Shown: positions 27,990 to 37,334, numbered from the stretch's first letter. The stretch: DNA of 64,000 nucleotides from Bacteroidetes bacterium UBA6221 (GCA_002421685.1 DISB01000016.1:385775-449774), one strand, 5' to 3'. The notes: generated by a model from the letters alone, not told the origin. A program made the numbers and translations.

Positions 27990-28664
27990 CTATTTACCCA
28001 ATATATACCCAACTGATACCTGCGCCTGCAAGGCCACAGCCCATTCCGTGCCCAACCGGCTTTCAATCACATGAATATTAGGGTGACGGAAGTAAGCATA
28101 TTCAGAGGGGTTAGTTCTGCCGCGCTGACTTGTAAACATCACCTTGGGGCCTATACCAATAGACATATCAATATCGAACCGCTTACAAATGTAATGGTGA
28201 CCGCCAAACTGTAGCGCGCAGCCTATGGTACTTTTTATCAAAAGGTATTCATCCTTTTCTTCGGTGTACAATTCCCAATCCAGCGAATCGCCGAAATACT
28301 CTACATGCGGATACTTAAACCAGTTGTAAAACAACCCTAAACCAAAATACACTCCTGAATGGTCAGGGGTGTAGTTATGCAGCCTGCCATCAAACCTCAG
28401 TGTAAAACCTGTTGCCGTACCACGTATTGTGTTGTCAATATTATAACACTTAGGCAATACAAAACCTGTACCTGCCAGCCAGCTATACTTATTCCAGCGG
28501 TGTTCGTACCCGAGTTGTACCACAGGGATCAGCACACTTACAGTCGTTGCACCAAGTTTAACCGCATTATATGGTTCGTTAGGGCGCGCTGTGCGCACAG
28601 TATCTGTAGCATTGGCGGAAGCACAAAAGACAGTGGAGAGCAACAGCAGGTATATAAGTTTCAT
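27990..28664 (-). CDS. Putative outer-membrane beta-barrel protein, 224 aa
   Basis: A 224-residue protein using the ATG at 28664 (a signal peptide MKLIYLLLLSTVFCASANA follows directly; an upstream in-frame start at 28721 is less likely). The mature part alternates hydrophobic and polar residues with aromatic ends (GYEHRWNKYSWLAGTGFVL, FTLRFDGRLHNYTP, SGVYFGLGLFYNWF) and ends in VSVGYILGK, like a small outer-membrane barrel. No specific family is recognised. Convergent with the ELWxxDGT gene. Confidence 0.75.
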   Translation of the reverse strand: MKLIYLLLLSTVFCASANATDTVRTARPNEPYNAVKLGATTVSVLIPVVQLGYEHRWNKYSWLAGTGFVLPKCYNIDNTIRGTATGFTLRFDGRLHNYTPDHSGVYFGLGLFYNWFKYPHVEYFGDSLDWELYTEEKDEYLLIKSTIGCALQFGGHHYICKRFDIDMSIGIGPKVMFTSQRGRTNPSEYAYFRHPNIHVIESRLGTEWAVALQAQVSVGYILGK

Positions 28665-28764
28665 AAGTAGAAGGTTGAGTTGGTATTTCTTCTGCAAATA
28701 TGCTGCCAAAGTAATAGACACTATGACCCAGAAACCCCCGCCTTAGTTAGTCACCCGGCAATTC

Positions 28765-29604
28765 CTATTGTTTCAGGAAGAATAAAGTCTGCCTCTTATC
28801 ACCGTTTGCTATATTCAGAAAATAGTTCCCTTCCGAAAGCCCTATTAAAGACAAAGGGATATTGCCGGGAGCGTATAAGGCGGCAGTACGCTGAACTGCT
28901 ACTTTACCGTTGATATTATACAGTGTCAACATATAGGTTCCAGCCTCCCGCAACGAAATGTATAGTATGTCGCGTGCCGGATTTGGATATAGGTGTAATG
29001 CCAGGGTATTGTCAAATTCATTAACATGGCTGGTACTCTCGGCTAATGTCAGGTTAAAAGGAGCGCTTACCACGTCGCCAATAGCGGAGCCGGTGCCATC
29101 TACAGCGTTGATAATGCCATAGAATGTTACATCACTGCTACCTGCAGCAGGCGCTTTCCAATCAAATTGTACTGTATAGTCATTGCCTGTCCTGGATAAA
29201 GTATGGTGATGTTCTACAAACGTTACGCCTGATAAAACCATCGTATGTTTATCGTTCCCCAGGTTGCTGAATGTACCTGCTTGTGTCGAGTCCTGTTTCA
29301 GGGCCATAAGCTGAAAACCGAATTTAGGATTGGCGTGGGTACCATTAACGGTTAAAGTGTAAGTTTCTCCGGGTAAATATTTCCCATTGGCAGGGCTATT
29401 GTCCGACTTCTTTTTTAGCACGATACCAGTTCCTGTTACTACCCCGCTGCCGCCGCTATGACAACCGGCGCAAGTACCCCCGCCGCTGCCGGGCCCACCT
29501 GTACCATTAATATTGCCCAGGATGGCCGGGCCGTCGCTATAGCTGTTCAAAGTAATAATCGCCAAAGCAGTCAAAAAGGTAAATAGTATAAATGTCTTTC
29601 CCAT
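28765..29604 (-). CDS. Choice-of-anchor V / Reeler-like secreted protein with CxxCH motif and T9SS domain
   Basis: A 279-residue protein starting at the ATG at 29604 (MGKTFILFTFLTALA signal). Right after it is a glycine-rich stretch with GTCAGCHSGG, a CxxCH c-type haem-like motif. The domain KYLPGETYTLTVNGTH ... FGFQLMAL ... EHHHTLSRTGNDYTVQFDW is the Bacteroidota 'choice-of-anchor V' (Reelin-N-like) domain. The C-terminus (LHLYPNPARDILYISL ... GNYFLNIANGDKRQTLFFLKQ) is a T9SS sorting domain. It is probably a surface protein, possibly haem-binding. It lies upstream of the barrel gene on the same strand with about 100 nt between. Confidence 0.85.
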   Translation of the reverse strand: MGKTFILFTFLTALAIITLNSYSDGPAILGNINGTGGPGSGGGTCAGCHSGGSGVVTGTGIVLKKKSDNSPANGKYLPGETYTLTVNGTHANPKFGFQLMALKQDSTQAGTFSNLGNDKHTMVLSGVTFVEHHHTLSRTGNDYTVQFDWKAPAAGSSDVTFYGIINAVDGTGSAIGDVVSAPFNLTLAESTSHVNEFDNTLALHLYPNPARDILYISLREAGTYMLTLYNINGKVAVQRTAALYAPGNIPLSLIGLSEGNYFLNIANGDKRQTLFFLKQ

Positions 29605-30084
29605 AAGTACGTTTTTGTTTATAAAGCTACGACCGGGCAACAAGCAGGTAGTTATGAAAAAGGCATTTATAGTTATAAATCTCCGCCGTTGTGGTAGCTT
29701 TGACCCACAACCCCGTTATGCGCAGACTTTATATGTCTTACCCAGCGGCAAGTCTCCCAAATTGCGATACCGCTGTTGTTGGTCGCCCGACCAACGACCC
29801 TCTTACGGGATGATGTTGCCACTCCAAATATTAACTTGTAAAACACAACAAAATTACGTAAATTTACATTTAATAATACCTACTCACTAAGCCGGGTATC
29901 GAAGCTCTTTGACATGAAAACATACTGCGCGCGGTTGTTACAAACGGTTACAGTTACGGACATTTTTATTCCCAATTTCGAGGCATCAACTGAGCGAAGC
30001 GACTTCAACGAGGCCGTTGAAATCACATCAATAATCGAGTTACCACCCCGAACGCAGTGAGCTCGAGGAAGCAATTGAAAAAAC
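29605..30084. other. Non-coding gap upstream of the tandem repeat
   Basis: About 480 nt with no convincing gene. It contains short palindromes, including GTTGGTCG-CC-CGACCAAC (29778-29795) and TTCAACG-AGGC-CGTTGAA (30004-30021), and otherwise AT-rich sequence. Short frames here lack starts, promoters or recognisable motifs. Confidence 0.5.
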
Positions 30085-30413
30085 CTAAATCCCGGCATCA
30101 TTTTGGAACAAAAATCAAAAAATTCCCCTCCTGTTTTTAGGAGGGATATTGGTGAATGCCTTTAGGGCATGAGCCAATCGGGGTGGTTGACTCGGGCCGG
30201 ACTAATTTCAAATAATATTGTTCCAATTTTTAAAAAGCAAAATCCCGGCATCATTTTGGAACAAAAATCAAAAAATTCCCCTCCTGTTTTTAGGAGGGGA
30301 TATTGGCGAATGCCTTTAGGGCATGAGCCAATCGGGGTGGTTGACCCGCGCCGGACTAATTTCAAATAATATTGTTCCAATTTTTAAAACCTAAATCCGG
30401 GCATCATTTTGGA
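30085..30413 (+). repeat. 153-bp tandem direct repeat, about 2.1 copies
   Basis: Two nearly identical units with a period of 153 bp: the marker CCCGGCATCATTTTGG begins at 30091 and 30244, and a partial third copy begins at 30397. Each unit contains the inverted segment CCCCTCCTGTTTTTAGGAGGG and GCCTTTAGGGC. The units differ by a few bases. They do not encode a plausible protein. Confidence 0.85.
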
Positions 30414-30517
30414 GCCCAATTATTAACTATAAGTAATTTTTTTAAATTATACCCTAAATCGGTCTATGAACGTGATAATTATATTAATTTTATCATACAA
30501 AAACTAACAATACGAAA

Positions 30518-32563
30518 ATGAAACAGTTTATCTATTCACTTGTATTTTTCATGCTCTTACTGCTTGCAGTGCATGATGTAAGGGCACAATTTCTGTATAA
30601 CATGCCAATTACTATTACCAACAATGAAAATAAAACAGTTGTTGGCTGGCAAGTTCCCTTATACATTAATACCGCAGCCCTGGTAACTGCAGGCCATATG
30701 CAGACAGATGGCAGGGACATCAGGTTCAGCAAAGACTGCGCCGGAACGAAGATGCTCAATTTTTTCATTGACTCCGGCATGAACAGTACCAAGACAAAGA
30801 TATGGGTAAAGATAGACACCCTCTACCCGATGGCGGACAGGTTGATCTATATGCTGTATGGCAATACAACTGTAACAACAGCCTCAACCTACGCTACTTT
30901 TAACGGGCCGTATTCGGCAACGGATAGCGTAGTACCCGCCAACACCAATACTGTATCCGATTGCCAGCGTGGTATGAAGTTTAGAGCGACCAGGGATATT
31001 ATAGTTTCGAGGTTTGGCAAATTTACACCGGATAACACCACCCGTTGGGTGACGCTGTTCGACTTTACCACGCAAGCTAAACTGGAACAAATACAGGTGT
31101 CGGGGCCAGCGGCCACATACAGCTACCAGTCGCTTTCCAACCATCTGTGGATAAAAGCTAATGTTGACTATATACTTGCCCTGCACAACGCATCGGGCCA
31201 TATGTACTACTATACTGCACCGGGCCAGGGCGGTCCTTACATACAATATGGTGACATGAGGTACTGCAATAGTTGCAACCAGAATACATTTCCTACCACT
31301 GTACTTTCAAACAATATGTACGGTGTCCCCGACTTCGAATATTATACCGTAGACACCAACAACATTACGAACATCCCTACCTATAGCCTGTCCGGTTCCG
31401 GTACAGGAAATGCCGAAATCACACTGGGTGATATGCCCTATATCTGCCCCGGCGAGACGCAGGCCCTGGTACCTTACTCATCTACCATAGGCAATCCGCA
31501 ATCATACGACATAACCTGGAGCGCAGCGGCAAATTCAGCAGGCTTTATTAATACGTCTAACGAGCCTCTTGCCCCTCAAAATATTGTCATCAATACGCCG
31601 GGTAGCCTGGCATTGGGCACATATACCGGCACATTAACCATCAACAATATCTGCGGTGCCGGCAAATCATACCCGGTGCAGGTAATTGTAGGCGGCAACG
31701 TAAATATCAAAACCCAGGGGCACCCGGAGGATACAGTTGTGTGCCCGCGCGACCCCGCAGCCTTTACAGTAAACGCCACCGGCCCCGGTCTATCGTACCA
31801 GTGGCAGGGTTTGCTATCAGGCGTATGGACTGATATTACTAATGGCGGAAATTATTCCGGTGCAAACACCCCATTGCTCCAGATATCGCAGGCTCAGAAC
31901 AGTGACAATAATAATGAGTACCGTTGTATTGTGTCCAGCAATTGCGCTTCCCCGGTTACGTCTTCTGCCGGCATACTAAAAGTAAATGTGGATCCAATAG
32001 TGAGCACAGACCCGGCAGACGTGGTGGCGACACCGGGCCAGACCGTTACATTTACAGTTGCCATACAGGGAAATGCGCGGTACCAGTGGCAGGCAGCCGT
32101 GCCCGGCGGGGTTTTCTCCAACATCAATGATGGCGCTATATACAATGGAGTAAAAACAAATAAATTGACGGTAACAGGTGTCGCTATCGTACAGGATAAC
32201 TATAGTTTCCGTTGTGTATTGTATAATGCGGGCAATTGTATAGCTCCGGGAGATACCAGTAATGCGGCTATCCTTACCGTAGTTCCGCCTGAAACGGTGA
32301 GCTCCATCCATCAGCAGGAATTGACCGTAGTGTACCCTAACCCTGTAACCGGGGCGGAGTTGTATATAAGAACGGGCAAATCCGGCAAGGGTATAGAGTA
32401 CAGGATAACCGATAAAGCAGGCAGGATCGTTGGCCGGGGTAATATCAATGCGGGTGGTGTTACTACTGCAGATGTAAGGCAACTGGCGCCAGGTATATAT
32501 TTTGCTGAAATCCTGGACAGCGATGGAAACCGGGTGACAAATACAAAATTTACAAAGCAATAA
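30518..32563 (+). CDS. DUF2341/Ig-like secreted protein with T9SS domain
   Basis: A 681-residue secreted protein. The signal peptide ends near Val-Arg-Ala-Gln. Next is a DUF2341-like domain (about residues 25-130: YNMPITITNNENKTVVGWQV, DGRDIRFSKDC, DRLIYMLYGN), then a beta-rich region. Two Ig-like repeats (about 395-590) have the pattern 'YQWQ...W.DI.NGGNYSGANTPLLQI' and 'YRC'. A T9SS type A sorting domain (TVVYPNPVTGAELYIRT ... GIYFAEILDSDGNRVTNTKFTKQ) completes it. It is probably a surface adhesin- or glycan-binding-like protein. A strong terminator follows. Confidence 0.9.
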   Translation: MKQFIYSLVFFMLLLLAVHDVRAQFLYNMPITITNNENKTVVGWQVPLYINTAALVTAGHMQTDGRDIRFSKDCAGTKMLNFFIDSGMNSTKTKIWVKIDTLYPMADRLIYMLYGNTTVTTASTYATFNGPYSATDSVVPANTNTVSDCQRGMKFRATRDIIVSRFGKFTPDNTTRWVTLFDFTTQAKLEQIQVSGPAATYSYQSLSNHLWIKANVDYILALHNASGHMYYYTAPGQGGPYIQYGDMRYCNSCNQNTFPTTVLSNNMYGVPDFEYYTVDTNNITNIPTYSLSGSGTGNAEITLGDMPYICPGETQALVPYSSTIGNPQSYDITWSAAANSAGFINTSNEPLAPQNIVINTPGSLALGTYTGTLTINNICGAGKSYPVQVIVGGNVNIKTQGHPEDTVVCPRDPAAFTVNATGPGLSYQWQGLLSGVWTDITNGGNYSGANTPLLQISQAQNSDNNNEYRCIVSSNCASPVTSSAGILKVNVDPIVSTDPADVVATPGQTVTFTVAIQGNARYQWQAAVPGGVFSNINDGAIYNGVKTNKLTVTGVAIVQDNYSFRCVLYNAGNCIAPGDTSNAAILTVVPPETVSSIHQQELTVVYPNPVTGAELYIRTGKSGKGIEYRITDKAGRIVGRGNINAGGVTTADVRQLAPGIYFAEILDSDGNRVTNTKFTKQ

Positions 32564-32586
32564 TATATCCTTAAAATATGGTTGGG

Positions 32587-32617
32587 TATCAGGCGCCGTT
32601 AGAAATGGCGCCTGATA
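32587..32617 (+). terminator. Intrinsic terminator after the DUF2341 gene
   Basis: An 11-bp perfect stem, TATCAGGCGCC and GGCGCCTGATA, around a 9-nt loop. It is followed by TTTTATATAT and lies 24 nt after the stop codon. Confidence 0.85.
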
Positions 32618-32769
32618 TTTTATATATGGCGATGGTGTAGCGTCCTGTTGTCCGAAGGCGCGGTTACCAGTTCAGCATGACAATTTTGCCAATGAACCAG
32701 AAAACTATGAACCAAATCATAAATTTTTGTCATAACTCCGCCGGGTTTCCAATCATGCGCTGAATACAG

Positions 32770-32777
32770 TATTTTTG
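32770..32777 (+). promoter_or_regulatory. -7 promoter box of the 2-oxoacid:ferredoxin oxidoreductase gene
   Basis: TATTTTTG, an exact match to TAnnTTTG, 16 nt before the ATG at 32794. Confidence 0.55.
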
Positions 32778-32793
32778 CTTAATATTTTTAGTT

Positions 32794-33861
32794 ATGAGTG
32801 ATGTTGTAATGAATGCTGTGACGGAAGGACTGGAACCCAAAAAGGAAAATGCCCCGCTGACCGCAAAAGACTTTGCCACCGACCAGGAGGTACGCTGGTG
32901 CCCCGGCTGCGGCGATTATTCTATATTAAAGCAGGTACAAACCATATTGCCCCAAACGGGTATCCCCCGCGAGGACATTGTGATCATATCGGGTATTGGC
33001 TGTAGCTCGCGCTTCCCGTATTATATGAACACTTTCGGGATGCACTCGATACACGGGCGTGCTACGGCTATCGCTTCGGGATTGAAAGCCACCCGTCCCG
33101 ACCTGAGCGTATGGATAGTGACCGGCGACGGCGACAGCCTGAGCATCGGTGGCAACCATACCATACACTTGCTGCGCAGGAACTTCAATGTGAACATACT
33201 GCTCTTCAACAACCAGATATATGGCCTGACCAAAGGACAATATTCCCCTACGTCAGAAGAGCATAAGGTCACCAAGTCAACACCGTTTGGCAGTATAGAC
33301 CATCCCTTCAATCCACTAGCACTGGCTATGGGTGCTGATGCATCGTTTGTAGCCCGCTCGCTGGACCGCGACCCCAAACACCTGCAGGAGATGCTGCTGC
33401 GCTCGCATGCGCACCACGGCACATCGCTGCTGGAGATATACCAGAACTGCAATATCTTCAATGATGGCGCGTTTGAAATATTTACAGATAAGAAAACCAG
33501 GGTGGATGAAGTGCTGACACTGGAGCAGGGCAAGCCGCTGATATATGGTGCGCAAAGCGATAAAGGCATAGTGCTGGATGGCTACAAGCCCAAAGTAGTG
33601 AGCCTGAATGAAGGTCATAGCACAGATGACCTGTGGGTACACGATGAGGGAGACTTCTATAAAGCGCAGATACTTACCCGTTTCTTCGACAACCCGGCTA
33701 ATGAAGGGCACCTGCCCCGCCCGATAGGTGTGTTCTTTGCCAGGGAAAGGCCTACCTACGAAGATGCTATGAGCTTGCAGATGGAAGATGCACTGGCGCA
33801 GAAAGGCAAAGGCGACCTGGACAAGCTGCTGCACGGCAGGGAAACCTGGGTGATAGAATAA
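32794..33861 (+). CDS. korB: 2-oxoacid:ferredoxin oxidoreductase beta subunit
   Basis: A 355-residue thiamine-diphosphate-binding subunit. It has WCPGCGDYSILKQVQ, SGIGCSSRFPYY and the ThDP motif GDGDSLSIGGNHTIHLLRRN, followed by NNQIYGLTKGQYSPTS. It oxidatively decarboxylates 2-oxoglutarate (or another 2-oxoacid) to the acyl-CoA, reducing ferredoxin, together with an alpha/gamma subunit. That partner normally lies directly upstream but is absent here: the 230 nt upstream are non-coding and carry a terminator and a promoter. The N-terminal 25 residues are a short extra extension. Confidence 0.9.
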   Translation: MSDVVMNAVTEGLEPKKENAPLTAKDFATDQEVRWCPGCGDYSILKQVQTILPQTGIPREDIVIISGIGCSSRFPYYMNTFGMHSIHGRATAIASGLKATRPDLSVWIVTGDGDSLSIGGNHTIHLLRRNFNVNILLFNNQIYGLTKGQYSPTSEEHKVTKSTPFGSIDHPFNPLALAMGADASFVARSLDRDPKHLQEMLLRSHAHHGTSLLEIYQNCNIFNDGAFEIFTDKKTRVDEVLTLEQGKPLIYGAQSDKGIVLDGYKPKVVSLNEGHSTDDLWVHDEGDFYKAQILTRFFDNPANEGHLPRPIGVFFARERPTYEDAMSLQMEDALAQKGKGDLDKLLHGRETWVIE

Positions 33862-33906
33862 GTTTGCAGCAGCCAGTTTACAGCAGACCATTATCTTTAT
33901 GGCCTC

Positions 33907-35412
33907 ATGTCAATAAAACGTTTAGCAAGTCATACAATGTGGTACGGGCTCAGCAGCATTGTAGCCCGCTTCCTCAGCTATTTGCTCACGCCCTACCTGA
34001 CAGACCCCGACCACCTGAGCGTACTGGAATATGGTAAGATGAGCATGATATTCTCTACCATACCATTCATGAGCGCGTTGTTCACCTATGGGTTTGAGAT
34101 TACATTTTTCAGGTATAGCAATAAGGACGAGGATGAGCGGGTGGTATTCAATACCGCTTCTCTATCCATTATCATCACTACACTTATTTTTACGAGTGTA
34201 TTACTGATGTTCAGCGAACCGATTGCGGTATTCCTGCAAGTACCCGATAATCCTGAATTCATTACATGGACTGCCCTGATCATAGCTATCGACACACTGG
34301 CTGTGATACCTTTTGCCAAACTGCGACAGATAAACAGGCCGAGGAAGTACGCACTCATCAGGATAGCCGCCATATTGATGACGATTGCCGCAACCGTATT
34401 CTTTTATACCTACCTGCCGCGCATCGCAGCAGAACGGCCGGATTCATTTATCGCATCCTGGTACGACCCGCAGATGGGCGTAGGCTATTATATCATCGCT
34501 ACGCTCATTGCGTCTATCCTCACGCTGGTGTTGCTGGCACCCGAAGTATTGTCCATCCGTTTCCAAGGGAGTTTCCGGTTGTGGAAAGAGATGCTCTTGT
34601 ATTCGCTGCCGCTGATGATAGCGGGTTTTGCGGGTGTGATCAACGAAACCTTTGACCGCATACTGTTAGGTAAGCTTACGCCCAAAGATGCGGCAGTGTC
34701 AGGCGTGGTGCTGGCAGGTATATACGGTGCCTGCTACAAGTTATCCCTGCTCATCAATATATTCATCCAGGCTTTCAGGATGGGTGCCGAACCCTTCTTC
34801 TTTTCAGAGTCGAAAAACAAGAACGCACCTGAAACATACGCCCGTGTGATGAAGTACATCGTTATAGTCATGACCAGCATGTTCCTTTTTGTAACACTGT
34901 ACATCGACTACTGGAAGCATTTTATACAGAACGAAGAAATGTGGGTGGGCCTGAACGTGGTGCCTATACTGCTGATAGCCAATATGAGCCTGGGTGCCTA
35001 CTATACACTCTCCTTCTGGTACAAGCTGTCGCAAAAGACTTATGCGGCGTTAGTGATTACTTTTATTGGCGCGGCTATTACACTGCTGGTCAACTTCCTG
35101 TTTATACCCAAGTATGGTTATATGGCATCGGCATGGGCCACGCTGGGTTGCTACGGGGGGATGATGATCATTTCTTACCTGTGGGGCAGGAAGGTATATC
35201 CTGTACCTTATGAAGTGGGCAAGCTGGGCAGGTTCTTCATTATGATGCTGGCTTTATACTTCCTCAACAGTATCGCCGGCAGCTATATAGATAACCTGGT
35301 GCTGCGTACCATAATAGCAACCGTACTCATGCTGGTGTACCTGGCATATATATTCCGCACTGAGAAAGATGATTTGAAAAGCCTGCCCATTATTGGGAAA
35401 CTGGTGCGTTAG
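33907..35412 (+). CDS. Polysaccharide flippase (Wzx/MOP superfamily)
   Basis: A 501-residue integral membrane protein with about 12-14 hydrophobic helices across its length. It has the N-terminal pattern LASHTMWYGLSSIVARFLSYLLTP and the mid motif FAGVINETFDRILLGKL of lipopolysaccharide/polysaccharide flippases. It would flip lipid-linked oligosaccharides across the inner membrane. The start is 45 nt after the oxidoreductase gene, with a -7-like TATCTTTA (one mismatch) 7 nt before its ATG. Ends with a 4-nt overlap with the convergent AraC gene. Confidence 0.9.
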   Translation: MSIKRLASHTMWYGLSSIVARFLSYLLTPYLTDPDHLSVLEYGKMSMIFSTIPFMSALFTYGFEITFFRYSNKDEDERVVFNTASLSIIITTLIFTSVLLMFSEPIAVFLQVPDNPEFITWTALIIAIDTLAVIPFAKLRQINRPRKYALIRIAAILMTIAATVFFYTYLPRIAAERPDSFIASWYDPQMGVGYYIIATLIASILTLVLLAPEVLSIRFQGSFRLWKEMLLYSLPLMIAGFAGVINETFDRILLGKLTPKDAAVSGVVLAGIYGACYKLSLLINIFIQAFRMGAEPFFFSESKNKNAPETYARVMKYIVIVMTSMFLFVTLYIDYWKHFIQNEEMWVGLNVVPILLIANMSLGAYYTLSFWYKLSQKTYAALVITFIGAAITLLVNFLFIPKYGYMASAWATLGCYGGMMIISYLWGRKVYPVPYEVGKLGRFFIMMLALYFLNSIAGSYIDNLVLRTIIATVLMLVYLAYIFRTEKDDLKSLPIIGKLVR

Positions 35413-36269
35413 GCCAGCAGCTCACAGGGCTTCATACCCGTGGCCTTTTTGAACGCCGTGCTGAAATGCGATATACTGCTATAGCCCAATGAGTTCGCAA
35501 CATCTGATACAGATACACCATCCTGCTTCAACAAGTCTTTGGCTTTGGCTATGCGCAACTCCTGCGTGTACTCGTGTATGGTTTTGCCCGTCAAGGCTTT
35601 GAAGCCCTTTTTCAGGTAGCACTCGTTCATAGCCACCTTGCGGGAAAGTTCCTTAATGGTCAGTGGATTGTCGAGGTTTTCCCTGATAACCATTTGCGCG
35701 GTAATCACTTTCTCCCGCTCCGTATCATGCGCCAGGAAGCTACAGGCCGGCACGGGGCAAGCCGTGAATGGCACCGTGATACACTCCATGGCCCTGCGCA
35801 GCAGGTGGGTGGCCGTTTCGGTGCGCTGCAATATCTGGGTGAACTCCGTAGGCTCTACCGCCCCTTTCAGTTGCTCCAGCAGGTTTTCGCTCTGCGTGCA
35901 GATACAGAACTGCTGCTCCGTTACTTTATCGAAGCGGAAAGGCATATCGGCCGTTATAGCGCTCATGGGGTATTGGTCGAAGAACCCGGGCTGAAACTCC
36001 AGCCGGCAAATGCGGCCTGTTTCCTGCTGGTCATCTACCTGCAGGTAGAGCAGTTGCACGCAAAAGCGCTCGTCGGCTATGGGGAAGAGGTGGAGCCGGG
36101 CGTGTTCTTCAGGCCAGGTATTTTCGGGGTAGCTTACCTCGATATACTCGGCCTGGATGAAGTTGTTGACCCGCAGCGGTGTACGCCCCAGCACCTGGAC
36201 CTGCTGGCCCAGTATGCGCTCTATAGGCGCTACCTGCTTTTGCATACCTTTTACTGCTACCCTTGCCAC
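35409..36269 (-). CDS. AraC-family transcriptional regulator
   Basis: A 286-residue regulator. The C-terminal ~95 residues form the AraC double HTH: IRENLDNPLTIKELSRKVAM, CYLKKGFKALTGKTIHEY and GVSVSDVANSLGYSSISHFS. The N-terminal ~190 residues are an unrecognised sensor domain. The listed start is a GTG; an in-frame ATG at 36245 (eight residues shorter) is an equally likely start. Targets cannot be told; nearby genes on other strands are not evidently related. Confidence 0.85.
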   Translation of the reverse strand: MARVAVKGMQKQVAPIERILGQQVQVLGRTPLRVNNFIQAEYIEVSYPENTWPEEHARLHLFPIADERFCVQLLYLQVDDQQETGRICRLEFQPGFFDQYPMSAITADMPFRFDKVTEQQFCICTQSENLLEQLKGAVEPTEFTQILQRTETATHLLRRAMECITVPFTACPVPACSFLAHDTEREKVITAQMVIRENLDNPLTIKELSRKVAMNECYLKKGFKALTGKTIHEYTQELRIAKAKDLLKQDGVSVSDVANSLGYSSISHFSTAFKKATGMKPCELLA

Positions 36270-36340
36270 GGCTGCAAATATAGGTTATTCTCGCTAGTCC
36301 CATGTTAAGGCTGCTTCGGGCGGCTTATAATTACAATCTA

Positions 36341-36348
36341 TATCTTTG
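36341..36348 (+). promoter_or_regulatory. -7 promoter box before the 36.35-kb small membrane protein
   Basis: TATCTTTG, an exact match to TAnnTTTG, ending 3 nt before the GTG at 36352. If this is the real promoter, the GTG-initiated mRNA would be essentially leaderless. Confidence 0.5.
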
Positions 36349-36351
36349 GGC

Positions 36352-36576
36352 GTGGTTGATTTCCTCTTTGAAGTTGTATTAGGCAGCTTTTTTCAATTTC
36401 TGCGGTGGATATACTTCAGATTAAGGTATCCTGATAAACTTGTGCGTGCCAGGAAATTGGCTGAGTATAAGGACAGCATGCCACTGATAAACAAGGTGTT
36501 TGGTTGGTTTTTAATATGTAGCTTGTTACTTATACTCCTACTCTTGTTTTATAAGTTAACAGGTATTTTTGAATAG
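36352..36576 (+). CDS. Small membrane protein, 74 aa
   Basis: A 74-residue protein (GTG at 36352; a TTG at 36346 would fall inside the promoter box). It has two hydrophobic segments, at about residues 3-24 and 50-70 (VFGWFLICSLLLILLLLFYK), with a basic stretch between. No family is recognised. It ends at 36576, upstream of the LEA14-like lipoprotein. Confidence 0.55.
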   Translation: MVDFLFEVVLGSFFQFLRWIYFRLRYPDKLVRARKLAEYKDSMPLINKVFGWFLICSLLLILLLLFYKLTGIFE

Positions 36577-36593
36577 TGCTTATTCTTCCATCC

Positions 36594-36601
36594 TATCTTT
36601 G
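36594..36601 (+). promoter_or_regulatory. -7 promoter box of the LEA14-like lipoprotein
   Basis: TATCTTTG, an exact match to TAnnTTTG, 7 nt before the ATG at 36609, so the leader would be very short. Confidence 0.55.
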
Positions 36602-36608
36602 CCACTGT

Positions 36609-37052
36609 ATGAGGTACTATATAGCAGCCATATTAATATTGTTCTTAGCAGCGTGCGCTAACCCCCGCCAGTTGGAATACCAGGATGTAAAGAACTTCCG
36701 CCTGCTGGAGCTGAGCCTGCAGCCTACCGTGGGTATGGATGTGCAGTTTTACAATCCCAACACCTTTGGCATGACCATGAAGGACGCCAATATAGACCTG
36801 TACCTGAACGGCAAGCTGGTGGGCAAAGCCACCCTGGCCGAGAGCTACCAGGTGCCGGGGCTGGATACCTTCTTACTCCCCGTAAATCTCAAAGCCGACC
36901 TGCAACAGGTGCTGCCCAACGCACTGGCCATACTTGCCAATAATAAGATAGACGTAGAACTGAAAGGCTATGTAAAAGCCGGCAGGGGTGTGTTCATCAA
37001 TGTGCCGATTAACTACAAGGGGACGCAGGAGTTGAATGTAACGGGGTTTTAA
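36609..37052 (+). CDS. LEA type 2 (water stress/LEA14-like) lipoprotein
   Basis: A 147-residue lipoprotein with the lipobox-like LAACA at about residues 13-17. The mature part is one LEA14-like immunoglobulin-type beta domain (VGMDVQFYNPNTFGMTMKDA, LYLNGKLVGKATLAE, INVPINYKGTQELNVTGF). Such domains are thought to protect or bind partners under stress; the exact role is unknown. I use the ATG at 36609 rather than an in-frame TTG-like start at 36576, because of the promoter box between them. Confidence 0.85.
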   Translation: MRYYIAAILILFLAACANPRQLEYQDVKNFRLLELSLQPTVGMDVQFYNPNTFGMTMKDANIDLYLNGKLVGKATLAESYQVPGLDTFLLPVNLKADLQQVLPNALAILANNKIDVELKGYVKAGRGVFINVPINYKGTQELNVTGF

Positions 37053-37094
37053 GGCGTTGTTTGCAACCAAAAACTTCCTAATTTTACCTCATTA

Positions 37095-37167
37095 GCGGGA
37101 ATAGCTCAGTTGGTAGAGCATCAGCTTCCCAAGCTGAGGGTCGCGGGTTCGAGTCTCGTTTCCCGCT
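37095..37167 (+). tRNA. tRNA-Gly (anticodon CCC)
   Basis: A 73-nt tRNA. Acceptor stem GCGGGAA/TTCCCGC with discriminator T, D-arm AGCTCAGTTGGTAGAGC, anticodon loop TTCCCAA (CCC), T-arm GCGGGTTCGAGTCTCGT. CCA is not encoded. A T-rich tract follows. Confidence 0.95.
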
Positions 37168-37334
37168 CATTTTTTCTTCCGGTTTATTCTGTTACCAACC
37201 GAACATCGGGTAGCATATCATGTATACAGTTGCCTCCTGTATCTATTTATCCTGCGAGAAAAGAACCGTATTTGGTGATATCCGGGAGATGTATAACTCT
37301 CGCAGCCGGGATAGAGAAAGCGTCCGCTTAACCA

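Noticed and set aside
30085..30413. CRISPR array or insertion sequence
   Set aside because: Period of 153 bp with only two full units, no spacers, no transposase frame or terminal inverted repeats.
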